DNA of 64,000 bases from Colias croceus (lineage: Eukaryota > Arthropoda > Insecta > Lepidoptera > Pieridae). The stretch is taken from the NCBI RefSeq assembly GCF_905220415.1, contig NC_059551.1:8752001-8816000 (forward strand), given 5' to 3'. A program made the position numbers and the translations under genes. Below are positions 53,605 to 64,000 of this stretch, piece by piece. The notes below the pieces were generated by a model. It was not told where the DNA came from. It was given only the letters and a program-made list of their open reading frames with translations, and ran no database searches. The stretch's first letter is position 1; each line of letters opens with the position of its first letter.

Positions 53605-54891
53605 GCATCCCCACCACCGCGAACGTCGTGCAAGCGCATCGTGCATCGTGCATGCTTGATCGTGAATAGGCTTGCTGTACAGCAGATCAGTGTTGCCAAC
53701 AGAAATTAATGTAAATACTTGGAAACGTGGCCTATTGATATGATTTTTTTGTGATAACTTAGTAGTTAGTTTAGTTTTGTGATAACGTAGTGAGTACATG
53801 AGCAAGCAAGAAACAGTTATTTTATATTTTTATGTACACAGGAAATACCCAATTATCATTACTTTTGGATCAACCTAGTACACATGGACAGTTTATATTC
53901 AGAAGTTATTATTTTAAAAGAACTCCAAGGCGAATTGTTGAATAACAAAGATTTTATGCAAAAGTCCACTGCAGAAAAATGGCAATTTATTTAAAAAAAA
54001 TGTCCTAACGAATTTGTTTGTTTAAAAAAAATGATTAGCTATATTATACTCTCTGTTCCCGCCACTTCAGCATTTACTGAAAGAGTCTTTTCGGTCATGA
54101 ATGTGAAGTGGCGGGAAGAGAGAAACCGAGCTTCATTAAAAATTAATTAAAAATGAGCTCTTGAAATAAATTTAGATTTGGAATGTTTGGATTCATATAA
54201 TTCATTTAAAAATAATGAAAAATTCTTAGGTACTGCAAAAAGTACAAAAAAACACATTTTTAAAAATATTTATTTACTCTTTATACATCCAGCACAGTGG
54301 ATTTCTGGTGGTTTCAGAGGTCTCTTCTGGTGGGTAGCTTGATACTTCGGTGGCAACACTGGCAGCCTTGAGCTGACGTACAGCGGGGATGGACCGTGAA
54401 TATGCGTCGTGCATCGTGTATGACCTTGGCGGGACGTACGTCAAGATGGACCGTGAATAAGACGCTTTACACTATGAGTGTGATTATGATCCTTTACCTA
54501 TTTACCTATTTGTATCTGTGTTTGTATCAAACAATTCTTCCCAAGTCTTCCCCTCAGAACAGTTATACATCCTTCCTCTCCTCTATGCCTCAGAAGCAAA
54601 AGACAATCATGAATCAAGTGTATAAGATATAAGCTTCTTGATCAAGACGTGAGTTTGTTACACAGAGCAAGACATAATGGTTTGTTATGACATACGACAT
54701 TTTATGCCATTCAATAACTGTCATATATCTTGCTATACCTACATCTCGAATAGTGGACTTTGACATTTGAATTTTAAAAACTTGTTTCAAGTTTTTAAGT
54801 TGCGGTAAGTTGTAACTAACTCTACAGGCCAACAGCTGTATTGAAGAGTGTAACACCTTTCTTTTTAAATCATAAGTCGTAACTTATCAAA

Positions 54892-55788
54892 ATGTCGGAG
54901 AATAGCAGCCCAATTAAATACTTTTTAAGTGGTGGTTTCGGCGGTGTATGCACTGTTCTTGCAGGCCATCCAATGGACACTATTAAAGTAAGATTACAAA
55001 CTATGCCTTTACCAAAACCTGGAGAATCAGCTTTGTATGCGGGTACTGTGGATTGTTTCAAGAAGACTATTCAAAAAGAGGGCTTTAAAGGTCTCTACAA
55101 AGGAATGTCAGCTCCGTTGACCGGAGTCGCGCCTATTTTTGCGATAAGTTTCTTTGGTTTCGGCCTCGGTAAAAAGTTAATCAAGTCAGATAGTGAACAG
55201 GTTCTCACAAGACCAGAATTGTTTGCTGCTGGTGCTTTTTCAGGTATCTTTACAACCTCAATTATGGCTCCAGGAGAGAGAATTAAATGTTTACTCCAAA
55301 TTCAACAAGGTGGTTCCGGGCCACAGAAGTATAGTGGCATGGTTGACTGTGCCAGGCAGTTATACGCAGAGGGTGGTATCAGAAGTATTTACAAAGGCAG
55401 TGTTGCCACCATACTGAGAGACGTTCCAGCGAGTGGAATGTACTTTATGACATATGAGTGGGTGAAAGAGATTATAGTTCCTGAAGATGCAAGTGCTAAA
55501 TTGAAGATGTTGGCAACAGTGGTGGCTGGGGGATGTGCTGGTATAGCTAACTGGCTGGTGGGCATGCCTGCTGATGTTTTAAAGAGTAGATTGCAAACTG
55601 CTCCTGAGGGAACATATCCTAATGGTATGAGGGATGTTTTCAAACAGTTGATGGCAAGAGAAGGTCCAACGGCCCTGTACAAAGGTGTGGCTCCTGTAAT
55701 GATAAGAGCGTTCCCAGCTAACGCTGCATGCTTTGTAGGATTTGAATTGGCTGTCAAGTTCCTTGACTGGGTTGCTCCAAACCTTTGA
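54892..55788 (+). CDS. colt: Mitochondrial carnitine/acylcarnitine carrier (SLC25A20 / colt type)
   Basis: A 298-residue, intronless member of the mitochondrial carrier family. The three repeats each show P-x-[DE]-x-x-[KR]: PMDTIK (27-32), PGERIK and PADVLK, with six predicted transmembrane helices. The sequence FLSGGFGGVCTVLAGHPMDT and the second-repeat variant APGERIK are those of the carnitine/acylcarnitine translocase, which exchanges acylcarnitine for free carnitine across the inner membrane to feed beta-oxidation. The Drosophila homologue is congested-like trachea. The start context TCAAAATGTCGG is good. Length equals the family norm. The gene sits just right of the hAT palindrome and is followed by a long AT-rich 3' UTR. 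Confidence 0.93.
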   Translation: MSENSSPIKYFLSGGFGGVCTVLAGHPMDTIKVRLQTMPLPKPGESALYAGTVDCFKKTIQKEGFKGLYKGMSAPLTGVAPIFAISFFGFGLGKKLIKSDSEQVLTRPELFAAGAFSGIFTTSIMAPGERIKCLLQIQQGGSGPQKYSGMVDCARQLYAEGGIRSIYKGSVATILRDVPASGMYFMTYEWVKEIIVPEDASAKLKMLATVVAGGCAGIANWLVGMPADVLKSRLQTAPEGTYPNGMRDVFKQLMAREGPTALYKGVAPVMIRAFPANAACFVGFELAVKFLDWVAPNL

Positions 55789-56363
55789 TGATATTAGTAG
55801 TAGTTTACTAACAAATTTGTATCATATAGCAGATAAGATAAAATGATTTTAAAACTTGTTACATCTAGTGTAATTTAGATATTTTTAAATATTTACTCTG
55901 CCAAATTATATTTTCTGTATTATTTTTACATGACAGAATTATTTTTTCATGGAAGCTTTAAAATAACACACAAAATGATTGCAATTTTTTTTTTGTTAAT
56001 GATATTATGTTTTTTAAGTATTATTTTTGATGCTTGTTTTGTATTCACAGATAAATAATAGTGAAAAAAATCAGTGCCTTTGTAAGATGTAATTGTTTTT
56101 TGTCTTTATAATGTTATCTTTTCAGTGCTGTTACACTTTTCCTCATGTTGGTAATGTTATTTTGGTAATGTTATTTTTATTTTTTACAAATAAGGAAAAT
56201 GTTGTGAAGCAAATGAATAGAATGAAAATGATTCAGATTTTGTTTTTTTTTTAATGTAGCACTATTTTAAAGTGTATTTTGAATGTTTTCATGTTTAGGT
56301 CAATTATATTATGAACACAATATATCTATTTTTTTATATTATTTTTTAAACCAACTATCATTA

Positions 56364-56369
56364 AATAAA
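56364..56369 (+). terminator. Candidate poly(A) signal of the carnitine carrier
   Basis: AATAAA 575 nt after the stop, in AT-rich DNA; the 3' UTR would be long. No earlier perfect AATAAA is seen in 55800-56363, although AAATAATAG and ATAAAATG variants exist. Confidence 0.35.
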
Positions 56370-57053
56370 TGTGGAATCAATTTTTTTGCCATCCTGAGAT
56401 ATTGATCAATTTCATGTAACTACCTGTTTGTACAAAGGTGCAGAACATTGTTTCTGAGAATGTTTGGTACAAGCAAAGAAAGGAAAAAGATTTCCTACAC
56501 AATATTATCAAAAATATTAAACTGAATAGACTAGTGAACAATTCTCTTAATGATTATGTACCAGAACAGCATGTTTTGCTGTATTGTTATATAAGAAGTA
56601 TATTTTATTATCGCATTCTGAAATTAATATAATACAATGTGAGTTACGAATAGAATTGGTACATATTATACAAAAGTAATCTGATGATCACTTGAGATAC
56701 ATTATTGTGAACTTGACTTGTTGAAATAATGATAACAAAATCTTGTTCTTATCATGTGGCATATTATAATCATAGACTACATAATCATGCATGGTTGTGA
56801 ATAGTTTTTCTGGTACAATATAAAAAAAGTGTACACTTTCAATTAAAAATAAATACTAATCTATACTAATATTATAAAGCTGAAGCTGAATTTGTTTGTA
56901 TGTTTGTTTGTTTGAACGCGCTAATCTCGGGAACTGCTGGTCCGATTTGAAAAATTCTTTCGGTGTTAGATAGGTCATTTATCTGACATCATTTAGCTGT
57001 ATGTACGGGTGAAAGGAACAAAGCAATAAAGTTTAATTTTAAATTGTGCATCT

Positions 57054-57059
57054 TTTATT
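57054..57059 (-). terminator. poly(A) signal of the GPANK1-like gene
   Basis: Minus-strand AATAAA 99 nt beyond the stop at 57158. A plus-strand AATAAA at 57025-57030 faces it. Confidence 0.55.
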
Positions 57060-57157
57060 AATGATGTCTTTTTATAAATATCAAATAACCGATATTTATA
57101 TTACATCAGTTGGCATAATTGTGAGCAGTATCAAAAATATCACTAGGTAATTCTTAA

Positions 57158-58090
57158 TTAGTAAAATTCTCTTCTGAAATTGATTTCTTTTCTTCTATTA
57201 TTGTATTGTTCCCTTGCTATTATTTTTCTATTTATCACTTTCGAGGATTCCTTCACTACATTGCCTTCCTTTTTTGGTTTGAGACCTAGACCTGTTCTAT
57301 CTTTTTTCATCACAGGTTTAATTGGATATTTAGTGCCAGTACCATCTGGACCTAAGCCTGTTTCTTTATCCCACCCTCCTTTTACCATTATTTGGTAACC
57401 TTTGTTAGATTGAGGTATCACATAGTTTGCAGGCAATTTCTTCCCTTTACTGGCATTTATATTGTGAACAGTGGATGATAGATGCTCTTGTTTATCAGGA
57501 AAAGTTGTATTATTGCAAATCTCACATTTATATTCCTCTTTTAGCTTGACCTTAATTTGTTTAGAGGTTTTACATTCATTCTCATCTTCATTTGATTTGT
57601 GACTTAGTAATATATCAGCTAGAGTGTAATTTTTATTTTTTATAACTAAACTCTGTGCAGAATTCCCAGATTTATCTCTAACTGAAGTGTCAATTCCGCG
57701 CTTTAATAATTCTTTAACAGTTTCTATCGAATTTGCTTGACATGCTATCATAAGCAAGTTCCACCCAAATTCATCAACAATGTTAATCTTTTCTGGAGAT
57801 GTATCTAACGCGACACTTATCAACTCAACATCATTGTTTTGAACACATTGAAACAACTCCCTGTCTGTGAGTTTAACGGAATTTTTCCTCTTGCGATTAC
57901 AGCTTCCTTTATCCCTTATATAACTAGTATTTGTAGTAGAAAAGACACTGTGGCTCGCCGAATTCTGAACTTCTTCCAGATAAAGTTTTTTGGCTTGTTC
58001 ACCAGATAGAAATGGAAAGTTTACAGTGGGTTTGTTAATTTCACTGTCATTTGTTGGTCGGACAAAGTTACTGTAATCTTTATGAAACAT
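57158..58090 (-). CDS. GPANK1: G-patch and ankyrin-repeat protein, GPANK1-like
   Basis: A single-exon protein of 310 residues. Residues about 72-165 form short ankyrin repeats (VDEFGWNLLMIACQ, VRDKSGNSAQSLV). Residues 189-209 make a C2H2 finger (C189-x2-C192...H203-x5-H209). A G-patch covers about 231-275 with GGWDKETGLGPDGTG and GLGLKPKK; the C-terminus is basic. The order ankyrin, C2H2, G-patch is that of GPANK1 (BAT4) in animals. G-patch proteins often activate DEAH helicases in RNA processing, but the role of this family is not well established. Its size is slightly below human GPANK1 (about 356). Start: the only ATG upstream of the conserved part, preceded by AT-rich 5' DNA. Confidence 0.88.
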   Translation of the reverse strand: MFHKDYSNFVRPTNDSEINKPTVNFPFLSGEQAKKLYLEEVQNSASHSVFSTTNTSYIRDKGSCNRKRKNSVKLTDRELFQCVQNNDVELISVALDTSPEKINIVDEFGWNLLMIACQANSIETVKELLKRGIDTSVRDKSGNSAQSLVIKNKNYTLADILLSHKSNEDENECKTSKQIKVKLKEEYKCEICNNTTFPDKQEHLSSTVHNINASKGKKLPANYVIPQSNKGYQIMVKGGWDKETGLGPDGTGTKYPIKPVMKKDRTGLGLKPKKEGNVVKESSKVINRKIIAREQYNNRRKEINFRREFY

Positions 58091-59049
58091 ATTATGAAAT
58101 AAATTGTATTGTTATGAATAATTCACATAACGTTGTTTCCAAGACTTATTTCTTGATGAGGTAAATAATTAAACCATATATATTATTAAACTCTTTGAAT
58201 TAAACAAAGGTTTGTAGGTATCATATTATTTGGTTTGTATTAAACGAGTCGCATAAATGACGTAAAACGTAGACATTTGACTTCTGACATATGGTTGACA
58301 TTTCCATTTTTTAGTCAGAATACGATCCTTTTGGAATTTTTAGTTTTTACGATATCCACAACGATATCTTAAATATATAAATGTACGACATGATTTTGCA
58401 TTATATCCAAGAGCTAAATATTGCTACACAGAGAACAGGATTTGAAAACCGAAGTTACCTACTCATTAATAACATTGAAACCACAGGAAACCATAGTAGG
58501 CATAAACTGATTTTCAACTTACAAGGCTAAAGAATTAATATGTACACAAATCTACAGCCGATCTATGTCACTTTCAAGCCTCAATCTCCAAACAATCTTC
58601 TAAAGAATTCATGGTGTTGCTATAAAGCCGCTTACACCAACCTAATATAAATATGTACATAACAAATAAGGCTTTGAGAAAGTATTGATTATAAGGATAA
58701 ATATAAAAATAAGCAAAAACAGGTTTTACCACATGTTTTTTATTAATGATAAGTCACATTTCCTTTGCCTATAGCCCTATACTATTAGCCCATAAAATAT
58801 AAATATGATCCACTATAAATATATTATACATATTAACATTTTTATTCCTTGTCAATCACTTCTGTGTATTTATTGCTTCTCTTATTTATTTTATTCAATA
58901 TTTTTATGAGATCTAAAGGAATCGTCAATCTGCTTTCACCAAACAAAATGATATTCATGATTTGAGATCACTGATAAATGAGAATTGTGCAAAATTCTTG
59001 AAGGCCCCAATTTTGAGTCTAGTAACACTACATGGGTATTACTTTAAAC
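58091..59049. other. Intergenic DNA between the GPANK1-like and Myb/SANT-like genes
   Basis: No gene is recognised. Promoter of the GPANK1-like gene on its left and 3' UTR of the Myb/SANT-like gene on its right (minus-strand AATAAA at 58869-58874). Confidence 0.5.
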
Positions 59050-60052
59050 TTATTTGGATAGCTCACTGGCTATACTTTTCAATGCTTCAGTCTGTTCTTT
59101 CAATAACTTCAGTTTTTGCCTCAAATAATCCTTTTTGAAGTTAAGATAATCTTCCTTTATCTGTATTTTCCTTTGTTCCTGCACAGCCAATAAGTCACAA
59201 TTGAGGTAACATTCATTTGAATGCTTGGAACTTTTAACACCATTTTTAATCTTCACCTTTGACTTTTTAAGGTCTTGCGTGAACACTTTTTGTTCGGGAA
59301 TTGATTCGGGCTCACTTATAGATCCATTTGACATTTCTGCGTGATAATTATCATCATGGTTATCGGTAAGAGGCACAAATTCTGTAGATTCCTGATATTC
59401 TTCACCAGTCTTGATGCCAAGTGCTTCTTGCTCTGCAGAAGTTAGCATGACTGTTGTCAATGGGAGCTCACCGTTTGTCTCTGCTTGACGTTTCTTTGTT
59501 TTGGACCGCAAGTCATGCCATGTCTGAAATATTATAAAGTTACATTTTACATAATAAATAATAATTTAATAACATTTATTATTATTGAAGTAGAAAGATA
59601 TGTTGCTCTATGAACTGCACTGAATTTAGCGGTTCTGTTCATGACATAAGTATTTAGAAAAATTTAAATGATGCTTCAAAGCTTCAGTTTGATGTGTTTA
59701 TCAAAACTACGACCTTGTAAATAAGCAATGTCTCTCATTTTTGTTGTAACAAGGAGAATGATAGATTTAAATGCACACAGGCATTGTATAATAGTTGTGT
59801 ATTTTCCATAGGAATGCTAATTTATAAGAAAAGTTAACATACTTTTCGCCACTGCCTCCAAGTTTTTCTCGCCCCTTGTATGGAATTACATTCGTTAGCT
59901 ATATTCTGCCACAATTTTTGTGAATCCTTGTAGTTGAAGTCCTGAGTTACTTTACACGATATTAACTCTGGATGTTTAGTCATTAATTCAATTAATTTCT
60001 TTTTTTGCTTAGCAGTAACGTATATACATCTTTGCCTTTTTCTGTCTTCCAT
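59050..60052 (-). CDS. Myb/SANT-like DNA-binding protein (two exons)
   Basis: Exon 1 (59843-60052) and exon 2 (59050-59523) join in phase 0 across a GTATGT...TTTCAG intron to give 227 residues. Residues about 8-85 form a Myb/SANT-like (zeste/MADF-type) tri-helix: QKKKLIELMTKHPEL, QKLWQNIANECNSIQ, then KTWRQWRKTWHDLRSKTKK with the conserved tryptophans. The middle is acidic and unstructured, and the C-terminal 45 residues (EQRKIQIKEDYLNFKKDYLR, LKLLKEQTEALKSIA) are a coiled coil probably used for dimerisation. This domain layout is common among insect regulators and proteins derived from transposons, so the true function is unknown. Start: ATG at 60052; an upstream in-frame GTG at 60064 is unlikely. 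Another gene starts 674 bp away on the other strand. Confidence 0.85.
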
Positions 60053-60725
60053 TTGCGGAACCACTAAGTGTAGTTAATTAGAAATAGTGAGTTTATAAAA
60101 CAACATTTTATAATTAGTATTATTGGCACAAAAGCAAAATACATAAAGGCTGTTTATGTTTATTTAATTTGGACATTTCGTGGGCACGCAGACTGCAGTG
60201 CAAAGCAATATTGACAACAATGACAACAATATGTCAACTGTCATCTGTCAGGGCTTTTTTTTCACAATAAATTACAGCTTATATTTAATTGAATAGTGGG
60301 TGAGGGCACAAATAATTTTATAATGATAATTTAATATTAAACTGTTGTTTAGGGTCTTAAAACAATTAATTTTACTTCAATAGAATATAAATATTTGGTA
60401 ATTACGGTAATTACGCACCGCATACCATATTGACGTTTTTTTTTCTAGATTTTTCAGGTTCCGGTGTTAAATTATTTCTAGATAAGCATATGGCAATACC
60501 TTTTTTAATTGTTTAGTAGCAACTCTGAAGTCTGTCGTCTGACGTCTATAATAATTTTTTGAAATTTGTCATTTTAGGAAAAAGACTCGAACGGAGAAGT
60601 GCGTCACATAAATTTTGTAACATTACTGTGTTTTCTCCATTGAAATTTGCTCTTTTGTGATTGTAACTATGATATGACAAAACAAGAACTTTACAACTGT
60701 AATTTGTGAAGTTTAGTGAATTAAA
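60053..60725. promoter_or_regulatory. Probable shared promoter region of two divergent genes
   Basis: About 670 bp separate the ATG of the Myb/SANT-like gene (minus) from the ATG at 60726 (plus). No TATA box stands out, and it contains poly-T runs and a TGACAACAATGACAACAATA stretch. Confidence 0.4.
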
Positions 60726-60809
60726 ATGGCTGGCAGTGGCAAAAGAATTATGCGAGGATTTCTACCATCTATACTCGGATATCTGTTTTTACTTCACCTA
60801 ACAGAATAT
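60726..60809 (+). CDS. First coding exon of an unidentified protein (continues beyond the window)
   Basis: AAAATGGCT is a strong start context. The exon encodes 28 residues, MAGSGKRIMRGFLPSILGYL then FLLHLTEY, and ends exactly at GTAAGT in phase 0. Basic residues followed by a hydrophobic stretch suggest a signal anchor or signal peptide. No second exon is visible up to base 64000, so intron 1 is longer than 3.2 kb. I do not recognise the protein. Confidence 0.6.
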
Positions 60810-61899
60810 GTAAGTAATTACCTTTTATTGTTCTGCCCCAATAAGTATACGGAGTTAACTGATACTGTCAATCTATTTGTTTAAATTTTTATGCAACTCT
60901 CGTGGCTATTTGGTCGAATATCTTTATTTTGTACATTTACCTACATTCACCTTGCAAATTAACATAAGAAAATCAAGGTGTTTGCGTTGCACGGTCATAA
61001 GGAAATGAGATCACTAACTGGTTACATCTACTTTAATATTTTTTGCATTATTTTTGGAAAATTATAGGTTCACAATTCTTTCATATAAAAGAAAAAAATC
61101 AGGGATCAGGAAATCAGGATAAAAAGTCAGGGATTTGAACACTCAAACAAGTGTTGCTTTAATCCTTAGCAAAGAAGTGTATGATTAAGTTGAATGTTAT
61201 TATTTATGAGTAATTTGATGATAGAATATTAAAAAAACATAACTAGAGAATGGTAATGAAATTTGTGTGTTGTCTATATTTGAGAAAAATGATTAAAAAG
61301 CAGAAAAAAAATATTAAAGATTTTCATAATTTCATTTTAACTACTCATATGAACAGGTCTTTATTCATATTATTATCATATAAATAAAAAATAATGCCCT
61401 GCAACAACATTTGGTTTCAAATTTCTCTTTATAATCCATATTCAGGCAAATATGGTTTGATCTTGTTTACAATTTGAAACAAAAGAATCAGGTGTTCAAT
61501 GTAGAAGGAGCTAAAAATGTTATCTAAGATAAGGAATTCATGCAAAAGTGAATTATAGGTTTGTTCAATGATAACTATTAACTGATAATAGAAATATTTC
61601 TTTATTGTTCAACAATAGCTTCTATTCCATAATAGGATTATATTGTTGGTAAAAAGTAGTCTGTAAAAATACTCTGTATGCTATGGGATTTGAAGAGCTA
61701 ACAATTCATTTTAAAATCAAACTTATCTACAGTTCTTTGTTACATAAAGCTACTTTGAATTGTATGGTTTACTAATAAACTTGTTAAATTATTTAATTTA
61801 TTATTATTAGGTATGTGAATCATATTTTATATAGTAATAGAGTTCTAATGAAGGCAAAAAGCTTCATAGAATTTTATTAGTAGCTCTTTACTAGTCCTA

Positions 61900-62062
61900 C
61901 TTATATTATAAATGCAAAAAGTTTGTGAGGATGTCTGTGTGTGGTTGTTAACTCTTTCACGCAAATACTACTGAACCGATTACAATGAAATTAAGCACAC
62001 ATATAGAGGGTAACTTGGATTAACACATAGGATAGGTTTTATCCCGGAAATCCCACAGGAAC
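61900..62062 (+). mobile_element. Truncated Helitron-like element
   Basis: TTATATTATAAATGCAAAAA, CTCTTTCACGCAAATACTAC, GGATAGGTTTTATCCCGGAA. The GC hairpin end is missing. Confidence 0.55.
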
Positions 62063-62532
62063 CCCATGATGTGAAATGAAAAGTGTATCATTCTCAGTAT
62101 TATCTAATGTCTGGTAGGTATGTGGATTGTTTCTCTAATTTCCAGTAAAGAATAATATTTCTTTAACTATACAAACAACAGAAGCATCCATTTGTTTATT
62201 TTAAATGCAAATGGACATCATTTTTATTGATTAACCTTATTTATTTAATTTCAATAACATAAAATAAATTATAGTGAATTAACCACTAGTTTTTATTTAC
62301 TCATAAATATTTTTGTTAATATGCAGTGCTAATATAAACTTCGAATATATTATGATACTAGGTTTCTATATGTTTACAAATTTGATTTTACAAATTAGAT
62401 AAGAGTAGATTTTAAATTTTAAATTCAATAATTAATTAACATAAAAATTTTCCTGGTAATAAATAATATTTTTAGAATTAGAGGATAAAATCAATTGTAT
62501 GTAAATTGTTTTTTTAATGTCAATTATATAAG

Positions 62533-62771
62533 CACTTCATTCACATGGACCGCATCCTTGGTACAATGGTTGACACGTGAGCGTAGAACCATCGGGACCT
62601 GGGTTCGATTCAGAGTGGAGACGAAGAACAAAAAAATGTCTTGGTCTGGCAGGACTCACAAGGCTGATCACCTACTTGTCCCTAAAGAAAATCGATCCGT
62701 TAAACAGATGTATTAATAATGCATCTGCCCATTACCGCACTAGGGGACATGGAACTTCACTTCATTCACAT
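62533..62771 (+). mobile_element. tRNA-derived SINE, second copy of the 13.8-kb family
   Basis: Body 62547-62757 with TGGTACAATGG and GGTTCGATTC boxes and the tail CCTACTTGTCCCTAAAGAAA. Flanked by CACTTCATTCACAT at 62533-62546 and 62758-62771. More diverged than the 13.8-kb copy. Confidence 0.85.
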
Positions 62772-63169
62772 TAACATGTATAATGCTTCACTTTAATTTA
62801 AATCAATTATAATCATTATAAACTATATAATATATCAATCTATAGATAGGCAATATTTAATCGAAATTAATCAATAAATATCTCCCAAACAGCAAGTCAT
62901 ATTTATTATCATCTCAATCAACTCGGTCAATCAATGGCAATTAAAATTAATGGAAGCCTATTCAACAGCTGCTTATGTCAATTGAAGCTGCGATGTGGAT
63001 GAAGCTTGATTGTTTAAATTAGTTTGAGTGGATGGCGCCTGAATTGCTCTATGTGTATGTTGCTATGTCGAATTGATATAGATTTTAAATCTTTGGATGA
63101 AATCAATTTGAAAGATGTTTGATGTTTTGAATTTGTATTAGCATTACTTATGAAAATATATTTTTTAAG

Positions 63170-63660
63170 AGATATATTAGAAACTCAAAACTGTCCATGA
63201 ACAACAAACTCCTCATTTATAAAACAGTTCTTAATATGGACATACGGACTGCAACTTTGGGGTGCAAGCTGTAACTCTAATATAATGATAATGCAACGAG
63301 TTCAAAACTATATTCTCAAGCAATTATCAGGTGCTCCCTGGTTCATCAGAACAGAAGAGGTTCACACTTTATTGAATATACCAACCATCAAACAGGAAAT
63401 ATGTACGCAACATTTTTCATACAAAGTGCGATTGGGAAAACACCCAAACCCTCTTGCTACAAAACTGCTTGAACCTGAAAACGTGCGTCGTCTCAAAAAG
63501 CGACGAGACATTTTTGACTAGTCAACACTGCCGGCTACCAAGCCCGATAGCATAAAGGGTGGACTCCAATGGGAGCAGCATCCTTCCTGCCATACGCGCC
63601 TTTAACATATCCGCTTATAGTCTAGCGACTGATCGCAGATATAATATTAAAAAAAAAAAA
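63170..63660 (+). pseudogene. Jockey-type LINE ORF2 C-terminal fragment with poly(A)
   Basis: The plus strand reads NSKLSMNNKLLIYKTVL, then after a frameshift near 63240 YGLQLWGASCNSN and QRVQNYILKQLSGAPWFIRT..LNIPTIKQEI, ending KKRRDIFD at 63521. This is the conserved tail of Jockey-clade ORF2, downstream of the reverse transcriptase. It closes with an A-run at about 63650. It is a 5'-truncated copy, as expected from target-primed reverse transcription. Confidence 0.8.
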
Positions 63661-64000
63661 TATATATATTTTTTAATAACTAATCAAAAGCGCGGTTTCA
63701 CCCGCGTTGTCTACAAATTATATTAACTTTAAATAATTTTTTAAAGATTTCTCCTGAACCACTCTTCCTGTTAAAAAAACCACATCAAATTCCATTGTGT
63801 AGTTTTAAATATTTAAGCATACGGCAGACAGACACACAATGGGAAGCGCCTTTGTCTTATACTGTGTAGTGCTAATTAATTATTATTATATTTTCATGAT
63901 GATACTTAAACCAACTGGTAGTTTCATATACAAAATTACATGTTAGTTACAAATTATGTGTATTCCCAAATTAGTCATTTTGTGTCCCATAACAGTGTTG

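Larger units (their letters stand above)
52537..54467. mobile_element. hAT palindrome with 548-bp arms
   Basis: Arms 52537-53084 and 53920-54467 are near-perfect reverse complements of equal length. Within each, hAT-type CAGTGTTGCCACC ends (52643 and 54361) and the C-terminal dimerisation part of a hAT transposase can be read. Outside these ends both arms share a GCGTCTTATTCACGGTCCAT block, a third copy of which is at 53149-53236. The 835-bp centre contains a SINE. Flanking octamers are inverted, not direct, because the flank is part of the arms. Confidence 0.8.
48700..54880. other. Transposon cluster between the helicase and carnitine-carrier genes
   Basis: No host gene is visible. It is made of hAT-like elements (48911-49856 and 50150-50703), P-like copy C (50912-52033), a TIR MITE (52160-52507) and a hAT palindrome (52537-54467). 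The outer DNA, CTACTCACGGTTCAA near 48817 and its reverse complement TTGAATCGTGAGTAG near 50886, suggests that the two hAT elements sit inside an older inverted-end repeat (about 48800-50911). Confidence 0.6.
55789..57157. other. 3' UTR and intergenic DNA
   Basis: AT-rich 3' UTR of the carrier, then a partial Helitron-like copy (56864-57020, CTATACTAATATTATAAAGC, TTTGAACGCGCTAATCTCGG). A minus-strand AATAAA (57054-57059) serves the GPANK1-like gene. A 64-codon ORF at 56438-56632 has no domain and is not convincing. Confidence 0.5.
60810..64000. other. Large first intron (incomplete) with repeats
   Basis: AT-rich DNA with a Helitron-like fragment (61900-62062), a SINE (62533-62771), a Jockey-type LINE fragment (63170-63660) and a GCGGTTTCACCCGCG hairpin piece at 63690. 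Being an intron depends on the exon at 60726 being real. Confidence 0.45.

Noticed and set aside
53310..53805. 129-codon and 86-codon ORFs
   Set aside because: They overlap the SINE and its (GAT)n tail; no protein similarity.

Overview
The window is nuclear DNA of an insect, almost certainly a moth or butterfly. It is AT-rich, its genes have short GT-AG introns, and it is crowded with repeats of lepidopteran style: Helitron-like short elements ending in a GC hairpin plus CTAG, tRNA-derived SINEs, and hAT, PIF/Harbinger and P-like elements. All calls come from reading the sequence. Family names rest on remembered motifs, not on searches.

Layout. 1.1-1.7 kb (-) and 12.2-12.8 kb (+) hold two intronless paralogous Nudix hydrolases of the CoA-diphosphatase type in inverted orientation. 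Between them lie three tandem-repeat arrays (1.8-5.0 kb), a head-to-head pair of P-like elements with THAP exons (5.24-9.07 kb) carrying a nested PIF/Harbinger-like element, and smaller repeats. 13.1-14.2 kb (-) is a Kazal inhibitor locus in which one 16-nt signal-peptide exon is in phase with two different Kazal exons. 14.3-20.3 kb has repeats and no gene that I recognise. 20.3-26.4 kb is a near-intact Ty3/gypsy LTR retrotransposon (-) with identical 148-bp LTRs, a 4-bp target duplication and an extra membrane-protein ORF. 26.5-30.8 kb is repeats.

30.8-33.5 kb (+) is a two-exon gene for a secreted five-Kazal inhibitor with furin-type sites between domains. It meets, tail to tail, a 14-exon SMARCAL1/Marcal1 annealing-helicase gene (33.7-48.6 kb, -), whose introns are full of transposons. 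I reconstructed all 14 exons; phases agree throughout and give 683 residues. 48.7-54.5 kb is a nested transposon cluster: two hAT-like elements, a third P-like copy, and a hAT palindrome with 548-bp arms. 54.9-60.8 kb is gene-dense: a mitochondrial carnitine/acylcarnitine carrier (+), a GPANK1-like G-patch/ankyrin protein (-), a Myb/SANT-like protein in two exons (-), and the first exon of an unidentified membrane or secreted protein (+) whose first intron runs off the end of the window and holds a SINE and a Jockey-type LINE fragment.

The host genes are unrelated housekeeping or secreted-inhibitor genes and do not form a pathway. The most interesting points are the possible Kazal exon switch, the furin-cleavable multi-Kazal precursor, the myristoylation-plus-transmembrane ORF upstream of gag, and the P-like THAP composite with its own 8-bp target duplication.
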